Shown: positions 41,587 through 50,373 of the stretch, piece after piece | How positions within the stretch are numbered: position 1 is the stretch's first letter | How the letters are laid out: each line of letters starts with the position of its first letter | DNA from: Pseudarthrobacter defluvii | Lineage (GTDB): Bacteria > Actinomycetota > Actinomycetes > Actinomycetales > Micrococcaceae | Length of the DNA stretch: 64,000 nt | Assembly: GCF_030816725.1 (NCBI RefSeq) | Contig: NZ_JAUSYG010000001.1 | Location: forward strand, 4,402,001 to 4,466,000 | Direction of reading: 5' to 3' | Notes under the pieces: generated by a model | Told to the model about the DNA's origin: nothing | Database searches by the model: none | The model's input: only the letters and a program-made list of their open reading frames with translations | Position numbers and translations under genes: made by a program

Positions 41587-42399
41587 ATGATTGACGCCGC
41601 AGGTACCGACACCCAGGCCGCTCCGCAGGCCAGCGACCAGTACGTCCAGTCGCTGGCGCGTGGCCTCGCCGTGATCCGTGCCTTCGACGCCGAGCGCCCG
41701 GTGATGACGCTGTCCGAGGTTGCTGCCCGGACCGGGCTGACCCGGGCCACCGCACGCCGGTTCCTGCACACCCTGGTGGAGCTCGGCTATGTGCGCACCG
41801 ACGGCAAGACCTTCGCGCTGACGGCCAAGGTCCTCCAGCTGGGTTACGCCTACCTTTCGGGGCTGTCCCTGCCGCAGCTGGCGCAACCGCATCTCGAGGA
41901 GCTGTCCCTGAAACTGGGGGAGTCCACGTCCGCCGCCGTGCTGGACGGAACGGACATCGCCTACATCGCCAGGGTCACCACCCGCCGCATCATGACCATC
42001 GGGATCACCGTGGGAACAAGGTTCCCGGCCTACGCCACATCGATGGGCAGGGTGCTCCTTGCGCACCTTCCGCCCGCGGACCTCAAGGCCTACCTGGCGG
42101 CCGCGGACATCAAGCCGCTCACTCCGCGCGCCCTGGGAACAGTTCCCGAGCTGCTCGCCGTTCTGGAAACCGTCCGCGCAGAGGGCTGGTGCCGGCTCAA
42201 CCAGGAACTGGAACTGGGCCTCATGTCCGTCGCGGCGCCCGTGTATGACGGGACCAAGGTGGTGGCCGCCGTCAACGTGTCCCTGCAGGCCCAGTCCGTG
42301 GAAGCCAAGCCGGACCCGGACGCCTACCTCGCAGCGGTGGCGCAGGAGATCGTGGCCACGGCGAAGCTTATTTCGGCGGACCTCACCGCCCGCGGCTGA
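41587..42399 (+). CDS. pcaR: IclR-family regulator of the beta-ketoadipate pathway
   Basis: A 270-residue IclR protein of the PcaR/PcaU type. The winged helix contains TLSEVAARTGLTRATARRFL; the effector domain shows TRFPAYATSMGRVLLA and LNQELELGLMSVAAPV. It ends the qsu-pca operon, so it would be made with the enzymes. Members respond to protocatechuate or 3-oxoadipate. Confidence 0.88.
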   Translation: MIDAAGTDTQAAPQASDQYVQSLARGLAVIRAFDAERPVMTLSEVAARTGLTRATARRFLHTLVELGYVRTDGKTFALTAKVLQLGYAYLSGLSLPQLAQPHLEELSLKLGESTSAAVLDGTDIAYIARVTTRRIMTIGITVGTRFPAYATSMGRVLLAHLPPADLKAYLAAADIKPLTPRALGTVPELLAVLETVRAEGWCRLNQELELGLMSVAAPVYDGTKVVAAVNVSLQAQSVEAKPDPDAYLAAVAQEIVATAKLISADLTARG

Positions 42400-42436
42400 C
42401 AGGCGTCCTGGGTTGCGCGTCCAACCCGGTTCTCGA

Positions 42437-42459
42437 TGGGCAGGGACTGTCCCTGCCCA
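42437..42459 (+). terminator. Hairpin after pcaR
   Basis: Two 11-base arms (TGGGCAGGGAC and its complement) with one base between them lie 38 bases after pcaR. No T-run follows, so termination is uncertain. Confidence 0.4.
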
Positions 42460-42533
42460 CTGAACCCGGCGCTCAGTGCGCAGCCCGGTACGTGCCCTTG
42501 TCCCGCCGCCAAGCCGGGGGGAGACTCGGGTGC

Positions 42534-42833
42534 ATGGTCAACGAGGAGGATGTCAGGCAGGCTGCCCTCGCGCTGCCGGGCGTGACGGAACGGTCCAGCT
42601 GGGGACAGCCCGCGTGGTTTGCCAAGACCCTGCTGGCCCGCATTTGGGAGCCCGGCGTCCTCACCGTCAAGACAGCAGAGCGCCAGGCGCTGGCCGGCAC
42701 CGAACCGGACACCTTTTTCTGGACGCCGCACCACGAACGCTCACCCCAGTTGGTGCTGGTCCGCCTGGAACGGATCGACCAGGCGCTCCTGGCGGAACTG
42801 CTCGAGGATTCCTACCGGCTGGCAGGCGGCTAA
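42534..42833 (+). CDS. MmcQ/YjbR-family protein
   Basis: A 99-residue protein of the YjbR group with a CyaY-like fold: an N-terminal helix (NEEDVRQAALALPGVTERSSWG) and a later PHHERSP segment. The molecular function of the family is poorly defined. It is convergent with ligK, with 29 bases between them. Confidence 0.7.
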   Translation: MVNEEDVRQAALALPGVTERSSWGQPAWFAKTLLARIWEPGVLTVKTAERQALAGTEPDTFFWTPHHERSPQLVLVRLERIDQALLAELLEDSYRLAGG

Positions 42834-42862
42834 GACGGGCCCGGCCTGGGAGGTCCCGCCGT

Positions 42863-43549
42863 TTAGTCGATGTAACGCAGCCCCGCCGCTTCGAGCGGCC
42901 CGCGCATGCTGTAGATGTCCAGTCCCAGCTCCCCGTTGGCGAAGCGCTCCCGCTTAACTTTTTCGTTGTCCTCGCGCTTCCGGGCCGCCGCCGCCACGTC
43001 AGCAGCCCGGGCTGCGGGGACCACGACCACGCCGTCGACGTCGGCAATCACCACGTCCCCCGGGTTGACCAGGGCGTTGGCACAGACCACCGGGATGTTT
43101 ACGGAACCGAGGGTCGCCTTGACGGTGCCTTTGGAGTTGATGGCGCGGCTGAAGACGGGGAAATCCATGGCCTGCAGTGCTGCAACATCCCGGCAGCCGC
43201 CGTCGATCACCAGGCCGGCTGCGCCCTTCGCCCGGAGTGAGGTCGCCAGCAATTCGCCGAAGAAGCCGTCCTCGCATTCGGTGGTGCACCCTGCCACCAC
43301 CACGTCGCCGGGCCGGAGCTGTTCGGCCGCAACATGCAGCATCCAGTTGTCACCCGGCTGGAGCAGGACTGTGACCGCGGGACCGCACATGGTGGCGCCG
43401 GGGTAGACCGGGCGGATATAGGGGCGCATGAGCCCCAGCCGGCCCATGGCTTCATGGACAGTGCTGACCCCGAACGCGGAGAGTGCCTTGACGGCATCTT
43501 CCGCCGCCCGGGTGATGGTGGTGTGGACCACGCCCAGTTCCTGCATCAT
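42863..43549 (-). CDS. ligK: 4-carboxy-4-hydroxy-2-oxoadipate aldolase
   Basis: A 228-residue RraA-fold class II aldolase. It matches LigK/ProA segments: STVHEAMGRLGLMRPYIRP, FFGELLATSL, and the catalytic Arg-Asp in DGGCRDVAAL, followed by GDVVIADVDGVVVVP. It splits carboxy-hydroxy-oxoadipate to pyruvate and oxaloacetate, and can also decarboxylate oxaloacetate. The start follows GGAGGG. It lies 19 bases after ligJ in the same operon. Plain RraA-type RNase regulators share the fold, but pairing with ligJ decides the call. Confidence 0.9.
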   Translation of the reverse strand: MMQELGVVHTTITRAAEDAVKALSAFGVSTVHEAMGRLGLMRPYIRPVYPGATMCGPAVTVLLQPGDNWMLHVAAEQLRPGDVVVAGCTTECEDGFFGELLATSLRAKGAAGLVIDGGCRDVAALQAMDFPVFSRAINSKGTVKATLGSVNIPVVCANALVNPGDVVIADVDGVVVVPAARAADVAAAARKREDNEKVKRERFANGELGLDIYSMRGPLEAAGLRYID

Positions 43550-43568
43550 GGTTCCCTCCGAAGGCATG

Positions 43569-44594
43569 TCAGCGGCCCTGCTGTTTAAGCAGGGCGTCAA
43601 GGCGCGGATAGACGCTGCGTGCGTTGTGCTCCTGGATGGCAGCGAGTTCGGCCTCGTCAAGGCCGGCGTCGTCGATGTACCGCGCGGTGTCGTCGAAGTG
43701 GTGGCCGGTCCAGGGATCGATGTCCCGGACGGCGCCGATCATTTCTGAGGCAAACAGGATGTTTTGCGTTGGGATCACTTCCAGGAGCAGGTCGATGCCG
43801 GGTTGGTGGTAGACGCAGGTGTCGAAGAAGACGTTCCCCAGCAGGTGTTCTTCCAGCGCGGGCTTCCCCAGGGCCATGGCAAGGCCCCGGAAGCGTCCCC
43901 AGTGGTAGGGCACTGCACCGCCGCCGTGGGGGATGACGAGCTTCAGGGTGGGGAAGTCCGCGAACAGGTCCCCCTGGATGAGCTGCATGAACGCGGTGGT
44001 GTCGGCATTGAGGTAGTGGGCGCCGGTGGTGTGGAAGGCCGGGTTCACACTGGTGCTTACATGGACCATGGCGGGGATGCCGTACTCCACCATTTTCTCG
44101 TAGATGGGGTACCAGTACCGGTCCGTGAGCGGGGGTGCGGTCCAATGGCCTCCGGACGGGTCCGGGTTCAGGTTCACGGCCACGGCCCCGTAGTCCTCCA
44201 CGCAGCGGGTGAGTTCCGGAAGGCAGGTGGCTGGGTCCACGCCGGGGGACTGCGGAAGCATCGCGGCCGGGACAAACCGTTCGGGGTAGAGCCGGCTGAC
44301 CCGGTAGCAGAGTTCGTTGCAGAGCCCGGCCCACTCGGCGGAGGTCTCGAATGCACCGATGTGGTGGGCCATGAACGACGCCCGGGGCGAGAAGACAGTG
44401 AGGTCGATGCCGCGGTGGTCCATGAGGCGCAGCTGGTTCGCTTCGACGCTCTGGCGGAGTTCGTCGTCGGAGATTTTCAGGTCGGCCCGTGATGGCGCCG
44501 GCAAAGCATCCTGCAGGGCCGCAACCTGCCGCTCACGCCACTCCCCAAGGGCGGCCGGGGCCGTGGTGTAGTGGCCGTGGATGTCAATGATCAT
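43569..44594 (-). CDS. ligJ: 4-oxalomesaconate hydratase
   Basis: A 341-residue amidohydrolase-superfamily protein starting MIIDIHGHY, whose two His are metal ligands. It shares many LigJ segments: SVEANQLRLMDHRG, FSPRASFMAHH, NLNPDPSGGHW, HGGGAVPYHWGRFRGLA and FFDTCVYHQPG. LigJ hydrates the isomerised gallate-cleavage product to 4-carboxy-4-hydroxy-2-oxoadipate. The upstream isomerase gene is not here but at 19.1 kb. It is divergent from the GntR gene. Confidence 0.92.
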   Translation of the reverse strand: MIIDIHGHYTTAPAALGEWRERQVAALQDALPAPSRADLKISDDELRQSVEANQLRLMDHRGIDLTVFSPRASFMAHHIGAFETSAEWAGLCNELCYRVSRLYPERFVPAAMLPQSPGVDPATCLPELTRCVEDYGAVAVNLNPDPSGGHWTAPPLTDRYWYPIYEKMVEYGIPAMVHVSTSVNPAFHTTGAHYLNADTTAFMQLIQGDLFADFPTLKLVIPHGGGAVPYHWGRFRGLAMALGKPALEEHLLGNVFFDTCVYHQPGIDLLLEVIPTQNILFASEMIGAVRDIDPWTGHHFDDTARYIDDAGLDEAELAAIQEHNARSVYPRLDALLKQQGR

Positions 44595-44664
44595 CGCGCA
44601 TGCTCCTGGCAGGGGCGCCTGCCGAACGGCGCCGTTCTAACTCAATAACCGCACAGTCCAAATG

Positions 44665-44686
44665 TTGTCAGCAATATAGCTAACAA
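44665..44686. promoter_or_regulatory. GntR-type dyad between ligJ and gntR
   Basis: TTGTCAGC and GCTAACAA form an 8-base dyad with one mismatch and a 6-base AT-rich spacer. It lies 70 bases before ligJ and 90 before the GntR gene. The GCTAACAA arm recurs as TTGTTAGC at 20269-20276 before the second ligM copy. Confidence 0.65.
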
Positions 44687-44776
44687 TCAATGGCTCTCAT
44701 CGGGTGCCGGCAGGCAAGTCTGGAGTACGCTGAATCCGGAAAATTCAGCGAAACTGGCAACCGGCGGAACAGGGAG

Positions 44777-45442
44777 ATGGTGGCTGTGGAGACCGTGGAT
44801 GGAACGGGCCGGGCCCTCACCGCTGCCGAGCTCGCGGAGCTGCTGCGCACCGCCATTGTCAGCGGGGAACTCGTCCCCAACCAGCGCCTGGTGGAGGGTG
44901 ACCTCGCTGCCGAGTATGGAGCGAGCCGTGGAAACATCAGGGTGGCGCTCTCGGAGCTGAGCGTCGAAGGCCTCGTGGAACGTGTCCAGAACCGGGGAGC
45001 CCGGGTGCGGGCCGTCTCAGTGGACGAGGCGGTTGAAATCACCGAGGTTCGCGCCGCCCTCGAGGCGCTGTGCGCGCGCAAGGCCGCCGAGCGGGCCACC
45101 GACACTGACATCGCTGAGCTGCAGGAGCTGGCTGACCGGATGAAGGGCGCCGTGGATCGAGGGGACCGCGAGTCCTACTCCGAAGGCAACCAGGCGATGC
45201 ACGAAAAGATCATTGCCATGAGCGCGCAAAAGACCGCCGCCTCAACAATCCAGCGGCTGCGCGGACAGGCGGTCCGCTTCCAGTTCCGCCTGGCCCGCCA
45301 GCCGGGCCGCCCTGCCGTCTCCCTCCCGCAGCACCTGGCTGTCATCGATGCCGTCTGCGCCCATGATCCTGACGCCGCGGCCGAAGCCATGCGCGTCCAC
45401 CTGGAAAGCGTCGCGGACGCAATCCGCGCCAGCAACAAATAG
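44777..45442 (+). CDS. GntR-family regulator, FCD subfamily
   Basis: A 221-residue regulator. The N-terminal winged helix contains LLRTAIVSGELVPNQRLVEGDLAAEYGASRG-type features (visible as VEGDLAAEYGASRGNIR), and the helical FCD effector domain follows with the metal-site type His in QAMHEK and QHLAVIDAV. FCD proteins sense organic acids. Divergence from ligJ-ligK implies control of the gallate lower pathway. The start could also be GTG at 44786, which has better spacing from AGGGAG. Confidence 0.85.
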   Translation: MVAVETVDGTGRALTAAELAELLRTAIVSGELVPNQRLVEGDLAAEYGASRGNIRVALSELSVEGLVERVQNRGARVRAVSVDEAVEITEVRAALEALCARKAAERATDTDIAELQELADRMKGAVDRGDRESYSEGNQAMHEKIIAMSAQKTAASTIQRLRGQAVRFQFRLARQPGRPAVSLPQHLAVIDAVCAHDPDAAAEAMRVHLESVADAIRASNK

Positions 45443-45615
45443 CCGCACCCGTCCTGCCCCAGGGGCGCCACAGGCGGGAGGACGCCGGCCGACAGGCGAA
45501 TCGTTACCCACAACCTCCCGGCCTGCACTCCCGCCGCGCCCTGCAGGGCTCTAGACTCAAGCCAACTGCGTGCAGCAGAGCCGCTGCAGCGCTGGTCAGG
45601 AAGAGGAGTCGGCGG

Positions 45616-46794
45616 TTGAAACTGGGGATTCCGCGGGAACGCAGGGAGGGCGAGCGGCGTGTGGCCGCCACCCCGGACACCGCTAAGCAGCTTGCCGGGA
45701 TGGGGCTGGAGGTGCTGGTGGAAGCTGGTGCCGGGGACGGTGCCGGGCACGCAGACGTGGCATACCGGGAAGCCGGCGCCGCCGTCGTCCCGCAACTGGA
45801 CATCGCCGCACTCGACATCCTGGCCCACGTCCGCCCCCTTGACCCGGGCACCGCCGCCTCCCTCAAAAGGGGTGCCGTCACGGTGGGGCTCGCGTCGCCG
45901 TCGTCCGAGCTCCCTGCCGTCCAGGCGCTCGCAGACGCCGGGGTGACCTCCTTCGCCCTGGAACTCGTGCCCCGGATCTCCCGTGCCCAGTCGATGGATG
46001 CCCTCACCTCCCAGGCTTTGGTGGCTGGCTACCGTTGCGTGCTGGAGGCTGCCATCCGGCTGCCCCGCTTCTTCCCGCTGTACATGACCGCCGCGGGAAC
46101 CATCCCGCAGGCCCGCGTCCTGGTGCTCGGCGCCGGCGTGGCCGGGCTGCAGGCCATCGGCACCGCCAAGCGCCTGGGCGCGCGCGTCTTCGCCAATGAC
46201 ATCCGCCCCGCCTCCGCGGACGAGGTCGCGTCCATGGGCGGCACGTTCATCCGGCTGGACCTGGAGACGGCCGAGGCGGCCGGCGGCTATGCCCGGCAGC
46301 TGAGCTCCGACGCGGGCACCCGGCAGCGGCAGTTGCTGGCACCCCACGTGGCGCAGTCAGACGTATTGATCACGACGGCGGCAGTCCCCGGGCGGCCGGC
46401 GCCCCTTTTGGTGACCCGCGAGATGGTGCAGGGCATGCGCCCGGGATCGGTCGTCGTGGACCTCGCCGCGGAGTCCGGCGGTAACGTGGAGGGCTCTGTG
46501 CCGGGCCGGGACATACCCATCCCCACGGCCGACGGAACCGGGCACATCACCCTCGTAGGGCTGAAGGACCCGGCGTCCGCGATGGCATCCGACGCCTCCC
46601 GCCTGTACGCCAAGAACGTGGCCAACCTGCTGGTGCTCCTGGTCCGCGACGGCGCCCTCACGCTGGATTTCGATGACGAAGTGGTGGCAGGTGCCTGTCT
46701 CACCCACGCCGGGCAGGTGCGGCACCAGCCCACGGCGGAACTGTTGGCCGCAACTACCGCCACGGCTGCGGCACGGCAGGAAGGAGCGATCTGA
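45616..46794 (+). CDS. pntAA: Proton-translocating NAD(P) transhydrogenase, alpha part 1
   Basis: A 392-residue soluble NAD(H)-binding domain, with the RERREGERRVAATP start and the Rossmann motif VLGAGVAGLQAIGTAKRLGA. A TTG start is used, with GAGGAG upstream. A possible -10 box TAGACT is at 45552-45557. The three-gene pntAA-AB-B arrangement makes NADPH from NADH using the proton gradient, which would help NADPH-using hydroxylases. Confidence 0.92.
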   Translation: MKLGIPRERREGERRVAATPDTAKQLAGMGLEVLVEAGAGDGAGHADVAYREAGAAVVPQLDIAALDILAHVRPLDPGTAASLKRGAVTVGLASPSSELPAVQALADAGVTSFALELVPRISRAQSMDALTSQALVAGYRCVLEAAIRLPRFFPLYMTAAGTIPQARVLVLGAGVAGLQAIGTAKRLGARVFANDIRPASADEVASMGGTFIRLDLETAEAAGGYARQLSSDAGTRQRQLLAPHVAQSDVLITTAAVPGRPAPLLVTREMVQGMRPGSVVVDLAAESGGNVEGSVPGRDIPIPTADGTGHITLVGLKDPASAMASDASRLYAKNVANLLVLLVRDGALTLDFDDEVVAGACLTHAGQVRHQPTAELLAATTATAAARQEGAI

Positions 46795-47114
46795 TGGACG
46801 GGACCGCCCTGCTGACCATCACCGTGCTGGCGGTGTTCGTCGGCTTCGAGGTGGTGTCCAAGGTCTCCAGCACCCTCCATACGCCCCTGATGTCCGGCGC
46901 CAACGCCATCCACGGGATCATCCTGGTGGGAGCCATCATCGTGGCCGGCCAGGCAGCGGACCCGTGGGTGCTCACGGTGGCGCTGCTCGCCGTCGTCCTT
47001 GCCACCGCCAACTTGGTGGGCGGTTTCGTGGTGACGGACCGGATGCTGCACATGTTCCATGCCAAAAAGGATGTTGCCAGGACCGGCGCGCAGCCCAAGG
47101 CAGGCGGGAGATGA
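46794..47114 (+). CDS. pntAB: NAD(P) transhydrogenase, alpha part 2
   Basis: A 106-residue membrane subunit with three hydrophobic helices and the TPLMSGANAIHGII segment typical of PntAB. Its start overlaps the pntAA stop, and its stop overlaps the pntB start (ATGA). Confidence 0.92.
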   Translation: MDGTALLTITVLAVFVGFEVVSKVSSTLHTPLMSGANAIHGIILVGAIIVAGQAADPWVLTVALLAVVLATANLVGGFVVTDRMLHMFHAKKDVARTGAQPKAGGR

Positions 47115-48484
47115 GCCTCCTCGATCCCGTCTGGACCTCCCTGCTCTACCTCGCCGCGGCCGTCTGCTTCATCCTGGCACTGCGCGGGCTCAGCTCCCCG
47201 CGCACTGCCCGCCGCGGAAACCTGGTGGGGGCACTCGGCGCGCTGATCGCCGTCGTCACCGTGTTCCTGTCCGCCCGGCTCGAGAACATCCCCTGGATCC
47301 TGGCCGCCATCGTGGTGGGTTCGGCAGTGGCGGCGCCGGTGGCACGACGCGTGAAAATGACGCAGATGCCGCAGCTCGTGGCCCTGTTCAACGGGGTGGG
47401 CGGCGGTGCGGCCGCCCTGGTGGCACTCCTGGAACTGGGCCACGCGGAGAATGCCTGGGTCCGCGTGGCCATTGTGTTCACGCTGCTGGTGGGTGCCGTG
47501 TCCTTTGCGGGTTCAGGCGTCACGTTCGCCAAGCTGCAGGAACTGATGACCACCCGGCCGGTGGTGTTCCCGGGCCTGCCGGTGGTGATGGCCGTGGTCC
47601 TCGTCGCCGCGGTGGCCGCGGGGGTGGCCGTGGTGCTCAGCGGGTCGCTGCCCCTTGCGGTCCTGCTGCTCGTCCTGGGCCTTGCCGCCGGCATACTGCT
47701 GGTGCTGCCCGTGGGCGGCGCCGACGTCCCCATTGTCATCTCGCTGCTGAACGCCTTCACCGGCCTGGCCGTCGCGGCATCCGGCCTGGTGCTGGGCAAC
47801 GTCCTGCTGGTGGTGGCAGGCACCCTGGTGGGCGCCTCCGGCACCATCCTTACCCGGGCCATGGCGGCGGCCATGGGCCGGAGCGTGGCGGGCATCCTGT
47901 TCGGCGCCTTCCGGGGAGGTTCGACGGCGGGCTCCACCGCCGTGAGCCAGCGTCCGGTCCGGTCGTCCTCGGCGGAGGATGTGGCGGTGCTTTTGGGCTA
48001 CGCCCAGCGGGTGATCATCGTTCCCGGCTACGGGCTGGCGGTGGCCCAGGGCCAGCACACGGCCGCCGAACTGGCCCAGGCGCTGGAAGCCCGTGGCATC
48101 GAGGTTGATTTCGCCATCCATCCGGTGGCCGGCCGGATGCCGGGGCATATGAACGTGCTCCTGGCCGAGGCCAATGTGCCGTACGAGTCGCTCAAGGAGA
48201 TGGGCGAGATCAACCCCGAGTTCAAGACCACGGACGTTGCCCTGGTGGTGGGCGCCAATGATGTGGTGAACCCGGCGGCCAAGACCTCCTCGGGCTCGCC
48301 GATCTACGGCATGCCCATCCTGGAAGTGGCGGAGGCGCGGCAGGTGGTGTTCCTGAAGCGGTCCATGCGCCCGGGTTTCGCCGGCATCGAGAACGACCTC
48401 CTGTATGAGCCTCAAACGTCGCTGCTGTTCGGTGACGCCAAGGACTCGCTGGCGCAGGTGCTGGGCGCGGTCAAGGCCCTGTAG
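47111..48484 (+). CDS. pntB: NAD(P) transhydrogenase, beta subunit
   Basis: A 457-residue subunit. Its N-terminal half has about eight membrane helices. The C-terminal NADP(H)-binding domain shows VIIVPGYGLAVAQGQH, HPVAGRMPGHMNVLLAEA and VVGANDVVNPAA, all diagnostic of PntB. Confidence 0.94.
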   Translation: MSLLDPVWTSLLYLAAAVCFILALRGLSSPRTARRGNLVGALGALIAVVTVFLSARLENIPWILAAIVVGSAVAAPVARRVKMTQMPQLVALFNGVGGGAAALVALLELGHAENAWVRVAIVFTLLVGAVSFAGSGVTFAKLQELMTTRPVVFPGLPVVMAVVLVAAVAAGVAVVLSGSLPLAVLLLVLGLAAGILLVLPVGGADVPIVISLLNAFTGLAVAASGLVLGNVLLVVAGTLVGASGTILTRAMAAAMGRSVAGILFGAFRGGSTAGSTAVSQRPVRSSSAEDVAVLLGYAQRVIIVPGYGLAVAQGQHTAAELAQALEARGIEVDFAIHPVAGRMPGHMNVLLAEANVPYESLKEMGEINPEFKTTDVALVVGANDVVNPAAKTSSGSPIYGMPILEVAEARQVVFLKRSMRPGFAGIENDLLYEPQTSLLFGDAKDSLAQVLGAVKAL

Positions 48485-48555
48485 GCGCGGATCCCTCCAG
48501 GCCGCGGGTTACCCTTCTTTGAGAAGCTTGCTTTCCACCAGCATCTGAGGACGCC

Positions 48556-49476
48556 ATGACTGAGACCAGTTCCCCTTCGCCCAAACGTGCCGCCGTCGTG
48601 ATCAACCCCGCAAAGACGGTGGACATCGACGTGCGCGAACTCATGGCCAAGCACTGCGAGGAAAACGGCTGGGGCGAGACCCTGTGGTTCGAGACCACCG
48701 AGGAGGATCCCGGTGTAGGGCAGACGAAGGAAGCGCTGGCCCAGGGGGCGGACCTGGTCATCGCGGCCGGCGGCGACGGGACCGTCCGCTGCGTAGCCGA
48801 GGTCCTCGCCGGCGGTGACATCCCCATGGGCCTGCTGCCGTTGGGGACGGGAAACCTGCTGGCCCGCAACCTCGGCATCGACGTAACCGACTATGACGGC
48901 GCGCTGTCCGGGGCGTTGGTAGGGGCCGAAAGGAAGATCGATGTGGTCCGCGCGCGCCGAAGCGACCCCGACAAGGATCAGCTGTTCCTGGTGATGGCCG
49001 GCATGGGCTACGACGCCACGATCATGGCGGACACCAACCAAGAACTGAAGCACAAGGTGGGCTGGCTGGCCTACGTGGACGCCGGCATCCGCAACCTCCC
49101 CGGGAAACCGGTCAAGGCGACCGTGGTGATTGACGGCAAGCGGGCGGTCCACAGGGGTGTCCGCAGCGTCATGGTGGGCAACTGCGGTAAGGTCCAGGGC
49201 GGCCTGGAGATTTTCCCCGAGGCCAAGATTGATGACGGGCTGCTGGACATCGCGGTCCTGGCCCCGCACCACGGCAAGCTGGGCTGGCTGTCCGTGCTGG
49301 CGGGCATCATCGGGAAGGGCAGGAACAAGGACACCTCCGTTGAGTACTTCCAGGGCAAGACCGTCGAGATCACGCTGGAGCACGCGGACGACTACCAGTT
49401 GGACGGCGACCACGAGGGCCAGGGCAAGCACGTGCTCATGGCCATGGAGCCCGGCGCCCTGACCCTGCGGATGTAG
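48556..49476 (+). CDS. Diacylglycerol kinase-family lipid kinase
   Basis: A 306-residue DAGK_cat protein. The nucleotide motif GGDGTVRCVAE and LPLGTGNLLARNLG are clear, and a C-terminal beta-rich domain follows. It probably phosphorylates a diacylglycerol or related lipid at the membrane face. GAGGA precedes the ATG. Confidence 0.88.
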   Translation: MTETSSPSPKRAAVVINPAKTVDIDVRELMAKHCEENGWGETLWFETTEEDPGVGQTKEALAQGADLVIAAGGDGTVRCVAEVLAGGDIPMGLLPLGTGNLLARNLGIDVTDYDGALSGALVGAERKIDVVRARRSDPDKDQLFLVMAGMGYDATIMADTNQELKHKVGWLAYVDAGIRNLPGKPVKATVVIDGKRAVHRGVRSVMVGNCGKVQGGLEIFPEAKIDDGLLDIAVLAPHHGKLGWLSVLAGIIGKGRNKDTSVEYFQGKTVEITLEHADDYQLDGDHEGQGKHVLMAMEPGALTLRM

Positions 49477-49525
49477 TAGCCCGCTGGGGAGGGTCCGCTT
49501 GACGACCCGGAGCGTTGAGCGGAAG

Positions 49526-49568
49526 CTCTGTGTTTTTGGGATCCCAATCTAGGATCCCAAAAACAGAG
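49526..49568. promoter_or_regulatory. Inverted repeat TTTTTGGGATCC/GGATCCCAAAAA
   Basis: Arms of 12 bases are extended by CTCTG/CAGAG after a 2-base bulge, with a 7-base centre. The As follow the stem on the plus strand, so it is not a normal terminator for the kinase gene. TGGGATCCCA, a palindrome in itself, lies in the left arm. It looks like a repressor site for the HPP gene 93 bases downstream. Confidence 0.5.
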
Positions 49569-49661
49569 GTAGGAGTGACTCCCACCGCTGTCAAAGGTTT
49601 TTCCGGGTGGTGGGTGGCCTGCCAACCGATTGTTACTGCCGTCCGGGGGTACAGAGCCCCA

Positions 49662-50195
49662 ATGAACACACCAGTGCTGGAACGGGCCAAGAAGAACTGG
49701 AACAAGCTGGGCGCCGGGGTTTATGCCGGGATCCTCAGCATCGTGGTCCTCGCCGTCAGCGGCGCGGTGGGGCTCCTGTTTCACCTGCCCTGGCTGTTTC
49801 CCAGCCTCGGCCCTACGGTGATGCTGTTCTTCGAATCGCCCGAGCAAAAGGCATCAAGGCCCGTCAACACCCTCGTGGGACATGGCGTGGGACTGCTTGC
49901 AGGGGCACTCTGCCTGTATGCCCTGGGTCTGCAGGGCCAGCCGTCCGCGACCGTGGGCGGACTGACGCCGCTGCATGTCCTTAGCGGCGTTTTGTCGGTG
50001 GGGCTCACCACCTTGGTGCTGACCTGGCTGGGCCTGCCCCACCCGCCCGCCGGGGCCACCACGCTGATCGTCAGCCTTGGCATCCTGTCCACCCCGGTCC
50101 AGTTGGCCTCCATGGCCGGGGCCATCGTCCTGATCACTATGGTGGGGTGGGGGCTCAACGTCCTGTTGGGGACGCGGCCTGCCGATAAGAAGTAA
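49662..50195 (+). CDS. HPP-family membrane protein
   Basis: A 177-residue protein with about four or five membrane segments. The family hallmarks are visible as SLGPTVMLFFESPEQKASRP and LPHPPAGATTLIVSLG (the HPP motif). Some HPP proteins transport nitrite; the family role is otherwise unclear. The ATG chosen lies after a long unlikely in-frame extension. Confidence 0.82.
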   Translation: MNTPVLERAKKNWNKLGAGVYAGILSIVVLAVSGAVGLLFHLPWLFPSLGPTVMLFFESPEQKASRPVNTLVGHGVGLLAGALCLYALGLQGQPSATVGGLTPLHVLSGVLSVGLTTLVLTWLGLPHPPAGATTLIVSLGILSTPVQLASMAGAIVLITMVGWGLNVLLGTRPADKK

Positions 50196-50373
50196 TTTCG
50201 GCCAACTCAGCCAGTCGGTGGGCCTGCGTGATCCACTACAGTCGCCGGCCGCGTTGTCGTCCGATTCCATTCAGGGGAACGCAGCGGGCGCTGCCCGGGG
50301 TCCGGGCCGTAGGATCTACCAGGAACGTCAGCGCGGCCGCCCGTCAGAACCCACCCCCTGAAAGGCGCTGCCC

